In this document: positions 61,056 through 64,000 of the stretch, one piece after another
How positions within the stretch are numbered: position 1 is the first letter of the stretch
How the letters are laid out: every line of letters starts with the position of its first letter
NCBI RefSeq assembly: GCF_001613345.1
Contig: NZ_BDCE01000045.1
Span: 110,497-174,496, forward strand
Direction: 5' to 3'
Length of the DNA: 64,000 nucleotides
Source of the DNA: Nocardia uniformis NBRC 13702
Lineage (GTDB): Bacteria > Actinomycetota > Actinomycetes > Mycobacteriales > Mycobacteriaceae
Made by a program: the position numbers and the translations under genes
The notes under the pieces: model-generated
The model's input: the letters and a program-made list of their open reading frames with translations, nothing else
What the model was told of the DNA's origin: nothing
The model's database searches: none

Positions 61056-61102
61056 CACCGACTTTTCGAAGACACCGTCGATACAGAAGAGGTGGAGAAC
61101 CG

Positions 61103-61582
61103 TTGAGTGGAGCCGGGGTTCCGACATTCGAGCTTTCGGATGCCAAGGACCTGAAGCTGGCCATTGTCGCGTCGCGCTGGCACACCGAGATCTGTGATGC
61201 CCTGGTCGCGCACGCGGAGCAGACCGCGCGTGACGCCGGGACCGCGGAAATCACGGTGGTGCGCTGTGCGGGTGCGATGGAACTGCCGGTGGTGGCGCAG
61301 GCCCTGGCCCGCACCCATGACGCGGTGGTCGCTCTCGGTGTCGTAATCCGGGGCGAGACACCGCATTTCGAGTACGTCTGCGATGCGGTGACCTCCGGCC
61401 TGACCCGGGTCTCGCTCGACGAGAGCACCCCGGTCACCAATGGCGTGCTGACGGTGAACACCGAACAGCAGGCCCTGGACCGGTCCGGGCTGCCCGGCTC
61501 GGTCGAGAACAAGGGCGAACAGGCCTCGGCCGCCGCCCTCGACGCCGCGCTCACCCTGCGTGCCCTGCGGCAGACCGTCTGA
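61103..61582 (+). CDS. ribH: 6,7-dimethyl-8-ribityllumazine synthase
   Basis: 159 aa; joins the pyrimidine amine and DHBP. SRWHTEICDALVAHAEQT, AGAMELPVVAQALA, ALGVVIRGETPHFEYVC, GVLTVNTEQQALDRSG. TTG start with GGTGGAG upstream. 47 nt after ribBA. Confidence 0.96.
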   Translation: MSGAGVPTFELSDAKDLKLAIVASRWHTEICDALVAHAEQTARDAGTAEITVVRCAGAMELPVVAQALARTHDAVVALGVVIRGETPHFEYVCDAVTSGLTRVSLDESTPVTNGVLTVNTEQQALDRSGLPGSVENKGEQASAAALDAALTLRALRQTV

Positions 61583-61648
61583 CCAATGCCTGTCGTCCGG
61601 ATCTGGAGGCGCGGTGGTGCTGTGCCGCCGCGCGAGGAGTCCACTGCT

Positions 61649-62107
61649 GTGACCGGTAATTCCGAATGGGACCTGGAAGTTCGCCCGCGCCGTTCGGTGG
61701 TGACCGCTCGCCTGGTGGCTGCCGCATTGGCGGTGTTCTTCCTGGTCGGCGGTATTCTGCTGCGCACCGGCTCGACCGGTGTGACATTCCGTCTGGCCGA
61801 TCAGATCGCGATGGTCGGCATCGGTCTCCTGCTGGCGGGCGGCGTACTGATGCTGACGCGGCCCCGGGTGCGGGTCGGACCGCGCGGTGTGGTGGTGCGC
61901 AATATCTTCGGCGACAACGAATTCCAGTGGAAGGACATCCGCGGGGTGTCGTTCCAGGATCGGAAGGCCTGGGCCCGCCTGGAACTCGTCCACGACGAGT
62001 ACGTACCTATGCTCGCCTTCCGCGCCAACGACAAGGGTTATGTGGTCGAGTCCATGGACCGCTTTCGTGATCTGGGTGCGAAATACACTGCCGCGCAGGG
62101 TGACTGA
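61649..62107 (+). CDS. PH-domain membrane protein next to ribH
   Basis: 152 aa. Two helices (ARLVAAALAVFFLVGGILLR, IAMVGIGLLLAGGVLML) and a PH-like soluble domain (VRVGPRGVVVRNIFGDNEFQ, WKDIRGVSFQDRKAWARLEL). Same neighbour as in mycobacteria; function unknown. GTG 61649 with AGGAG 9 nt upstream preferred; an in-frame ATG at 61586 exists. Confidence 0.85.
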   Translation: MTGNSEWDLEVRPRRSVVTARLVAAALAVFFLVGGILLRTGSTGVTFRLADQIAMVGIGLLLAGGVLMLTRPRVRVGPRGVVVRNIFGDNEFQWKDIRGVSFQDRKAWARLELVHDEYVPMLAFRANDKGYVVESMDRFRDLGAKYTAAQGD

Positions 62108-62181
62108 CTCGACAAGGTATTCCTCGGCTCCGACACACCGATGGAATTGGAGCAGCGGATACAGGCCCGATGCCATGAAAG

Positions 62182-62283
62182 GCGAGCTTCACCGGTCCGA
62201 CTGCGACCGGCAAGATCGTCGAGGCAGCCGCGGCGACTGATCTCGAGCGCCTCACGCTGGAACTCGCAGGGAACGACTCCGGC
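62182..62283 (+). pseudogene. Aldehyde dehydrogenase remnant
   Basis: The frame reads ASFTGPTATGKIVEAAAATD then LERLTLELAGNDS, which matches the NAD-binding FTGSTATGK and VTLELGGND motifs of aldehyde dehydrogenases. A stop precedes it at 62176 and similarity fades after NDS. Only about 34 codons survive; no other part of the gene is seen nearby. Confidence 0.6.
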
Positions 62284-62331
62284 GAACGGGGACGAGTCCC
62301 GGAGGCAGAGATCAGCGATAGCATTGATTGC

Positions 62332-62559
62332 ATGGCCAGCATCACGATTCGTGGCTTGGACGATACGGTGAAAGAGCGTCTGCGCCGCCGCGCCGCCGCT
62401 CACGGTCGCAGCATGGAGGCCGAAGCACGGGCGATCCTTTCCGACTCCGTGCGGCCACCGAACATCCTTCGCGAATTCTATGACGCCACGCGGGAACTCC
62501 CCGACGGCACCGATCTCGACCTCCCCGAGCAGGAGCCCGCGCGGGTGATCGACCTGTGA
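62332..62559 (+). CDS. FitA/VapB-type antitoxin
   Basis: 75 aa ribbon-helix-helix protein: ASITIRGLDDTVKERLRRRA, HGRSMEAEARAILSDSV. Binds its own operator and a PIN toxin. The TGA is overlapped by the toxin GTG (GTGA). Confidence 0.85.
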   Translation: MASITIRGLDDTVKERLRRRAAAHGRSMEAEARAILSDSVRPPNILREFYDATRELPDGTDLDLPEQEPARVIDL

Positions 62560-62962
62560 TCGTCGCCGACACGATCGTCTTGTCGGAGATCATGCGGCCG
62601 ATCCCCGACCGCCGCGTCGTCGCATGGAACTCGGCGGGTGAGACATCACGATCACGGCGGTGACGGTCGGTGAGATCTGGGCCGGTATCCAGGTAATGCC
62701 GGAGGGGCGGCGGCGCAATGGGTTCGCCGAAGTAGCGCACCGCCTGTTCGACGCCCACGCGGGCGAGATTCTCCCCTACGACGATCGGGCGGCGGTCGCG
62801 TACAGCCGGATCATTGCCGACCGGCGTTCCATGGGCCGCCCCACCGGGCAAGCCGACGCCATGATCGCGGGAATCTGCCTCGCGAATGGCTGCGACCTCG
62901 CCACCCGGAACGTGAAAGACTTCGCCGACATCGGATTGACGATCGTAAATCCCTGGGAGTGA
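62556..62962 (+). pseudogene. FitB/VapC-type PIN toxin, frameshifted
   Basis: The first part reads VIVADTIVLSEIMRPIPDRR, then the frame breaks near 62636-62645; the rest continues one frame over as ITAVTVGEIWAGIQVMPEGR, PTGQADAMIAGICLANGCDL, ATRNVKDFADIGLTIVNPWE. One missing base accounts for it (407 nt is 1 short of a multiple of 3). PIN acidic residues are otherwise present. Either dead or a sequencing error. Confidence 0.8.
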
Positions 62963-63144
62963 ATCTATTTCGGTCCACAGATGAGGCATCGGCACCGTCG
63001 GAAGCAATGGCGTTCAAGGTCTTCGCGGTTGGTGCCGCCGTCGCTCTGTAGGAAGTACTCGCGGGCGCGTCATCACGCGCGAGATCGGCGGCCGATTCCG
63101 CTTCCACCACTTGCGCTGCGTGCAGAACCTTGCCACCAGCCTCT

Positions 63145-63336
63145 TCAGCGCTGGCCGGTCCAGATGTTGCGACCCCGTAGCCCTGATCGGTGTTCCAGCT
63201 GTGGCACCAGGGCCGTGTAATACCGTTTTGCGTCGCAATCGTCGGAGCACTCGTCGTGCAGATACCTTCCCCGCCTTGCCTGCTCGATATTCTCCACCGG
63301 GTAGCCGGGCACATCGTGGCTCGAGTAGCTCATCAC
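63145..63336 (-). CDS. Small Cys/His-containing protein of unknown function
   Basis: 63 aa, GTG or next-codon ATG start: MSYSSHDVPGYPVENIEQAR, HDECSDDCDAKRYYTALVPQ. Four nt after the stop of the next small gene, so a two-gene unit. Not recognised. Confidence 0.45.
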   Translation of the reverse strand: MMSYSSHDVPGYPVENIEQARRGRYLHDECSDDCDAKRYYTALVPQLEHRSGLRGRNIWTGQR

Positions 63337-63339
63337 GGT

Positions 63340-63525
63340 TCAGCTCCCTACGTGTGGGGCATCGGCGGGTACGAACACCTTGGCCTCCACGAGCCGTAGC
63401 TTCGCCTGGCGCTTCACCGGACAGGACGTGCACTCGATGTGGACTTGCATGATCAGGTGGGCGGAGCCGACCGTCATCACTGGTACGGCGCGGTGGTTCG
63501 TCGGTGGGATACCGGGGTATGTCAC
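63340..63525 (-). CDS. Small conserved-looking protein of unknown function
   Basis: 61 aa, GTG start: MTYPGIPPTNHRAVPVMTVG, HLIMQVHIECTSCPVKRQAK, LRLVEAKVFVPADAPHVGS. The CTSC motif could bind metal. Divergent from the XRE regulator (193 bp). Confidence 0.5.
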   Translation of the reverse strand: MTYPGIPPTNHRAVPVMTVGSAHLIMQVHIECTSCPVKRQAKLRLVEAKVFVPADAPHVGS

Positions 63526-63718
63526 TGGCTCGATCCCTTCCCGTATCTCTAGATTCTGGTGTCCTCCAACGAGTAGACGCCCGATCGGGGGGAACTGGAA
63601 TCTCCGCTCTCCCGATTTCGACTGGTTTGTGCCAGACTTTCTGTACGGTTGCCGCGCACTGGATTTGGCCAGTTGAAGGCTTCCAAGAACCGGGTCACTG
63701 AATAGTGAGGCTAACGAC

Positions 63719-64000
63719 ATGAGCGTTACCGGTAGCACCCTCTCGCGGCGGGCATTAGGGCGGGAACTGCGGCGTCTTCGCATGGCCGTCGGGATGCAGC
63801 AGGCAGAAGCCGCCAGAGCCGCGGAGACCTCTCCCCAGTCGATCGGCCGCACCGAAGATGGTCGATCCACCCGCCTGACCTCGTTCCAGATCAACGCGCT
63901 ATGTGACACTTACAAGGCCAGCGACGACGAACGAAGAACCCTACTGGGGTTGCTGCAAGAGGTCCGTTCGTTCCGTGAGCGTGGTGGGGGTTGGTGGCGG
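63719..64000 (+). CDS. XRE-family regulator, 5' part only
   Basis: 94 codons to the window edge. HTH in RELRRLRMAVGMQQAEAARA, ETSPQSIGRTEDGR, then INALCDTYKASDDERRTLLG. Matches the start of Scr1/DUF5753-type actinobacterial regulators. Likely controls the two small genes divergent from it. Confidence 0.8.
   Translation, partial: MSVTGSTLSRRALGRELRRLRMAVGMQQAEAARAAETSPQSIGRTEDGRSTRLTSFQINALCDTYKASDDERRTLLGLLQEVRSFRERGGGWWR

Noticed and set aside
62811..63314. Minus frame between the PIN toxin and the small genes
   Set aside because: Mostly Ala/Ser/Asp shadow overlapping the toxin on the other strand; no start with an SD.

Overview
The window is high-GC actinobacterial DNA, almost certainly from Nocardia or a close mycolic-acid relative (Mycobacteriales). 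Gene order supports this. alaS-ruvX-mltG-aroE, aroC-aroK-aroB with a prepilin peptidase, pepQ-efp-nusB, pyrR-pyrB-pyrC-(PH protein)-carA-carB-pyrF-mihF-gmk-rpoZ-coaBC-metK-priA, def-fmt-rsmB-rpe and ribE-ribBA-ribH-(PH protein) are all arranged as in mycobacteria. The mycobacterial-type integration host factor gene and many GTG/TTG starts fit as well. No rRNA, tRNA or CRISPR array was seen.

Layout. 1-172: 5' end of a CatB/Vat-type acetyltransferase that runs off the left edge. 0.2-6.2 kb: alaS, ruvX, mltG, aroE and a small membrane protein. 6.2-8.2 kb: accessory genes (PPOX-fold protein, DoxX protein, Uma2 nuclease). 8.3-12.9 kb: shikimate genes aroC, aroK, aroB and a prepilin peptidase on the minus strand; aroK carries a very long disordered tail. 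13.1-15.6 kb: pepQ, efp, nusB and a YciI gene. 15.6-29.3 kb: an accessory region. It holds a four-gene minus-strand operon (J-domain pseudokinase, VWA protein, adenylosuccinate-synthetase-like enzyme, NrtR-like Nudix protein), then an AlkB homologue, an erythromycin-esterase-like gene divergent from a MerR regulator, a TipA-like MerR regulator, hydrolases and an MscS channel. 29.5-38.3 kb: the pyrimidine operon with a PyrR-binding leader. 39.0-45.9 kb: mihF, gmk, rpoZ, coaBC, metK, priA. 45.9-50.1 kb: decayed and accessory genes. 50.1-53.8 kb: def, fmt, rsmB. 54.2-57.3 kb: HD/DUF5655 pair, an unknown gene and the sigF-rsbW pair. 57.4-62.1 kb: rpe and the riboflavin genes (ribD absent). 62.1-64 kb: an aldehyde-dehydrogenase scar, a toxin-antitoxin pair with a frameshifted toxin, two small unknown genes and a truncated XRE regulator.

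Most likely undescribed system: the operon at 17174-21080. A J-domain pseudokinase, a MIDAS-bearing VWA protein and a divergent PurA paralogue are encoded back to back with a Nudix protein whose catalytic box is degenerate, as in NrtR-type repressors. A palindrome overlaps the predicted -10 box, so the Nudix protein is a plausible autorepressor. Nothing in the sequence shows the biochemical output.

Second candidate: an 88-bp repeat, 89% identical between its two copies. One copy lies between pyrB and pyrC, where it forms a 43-codon ORF overlapping both neighbours. The other lies at the 5' end of priA.

Other themes: long low-complexity additions to conserved enzymes (AroK tail, PriA insert, RsmB N-terminus); -10 boxes placed so that transcripts would start at or near the start codon (alaS, the Uma2 gene, pepQ, the VWA operon, the HAD gene, rpe); and several gene-decay scars (NmrA/TetR, ABC ATPase, PIN toxin, aldehyde dehydrogenase, TetR tail).
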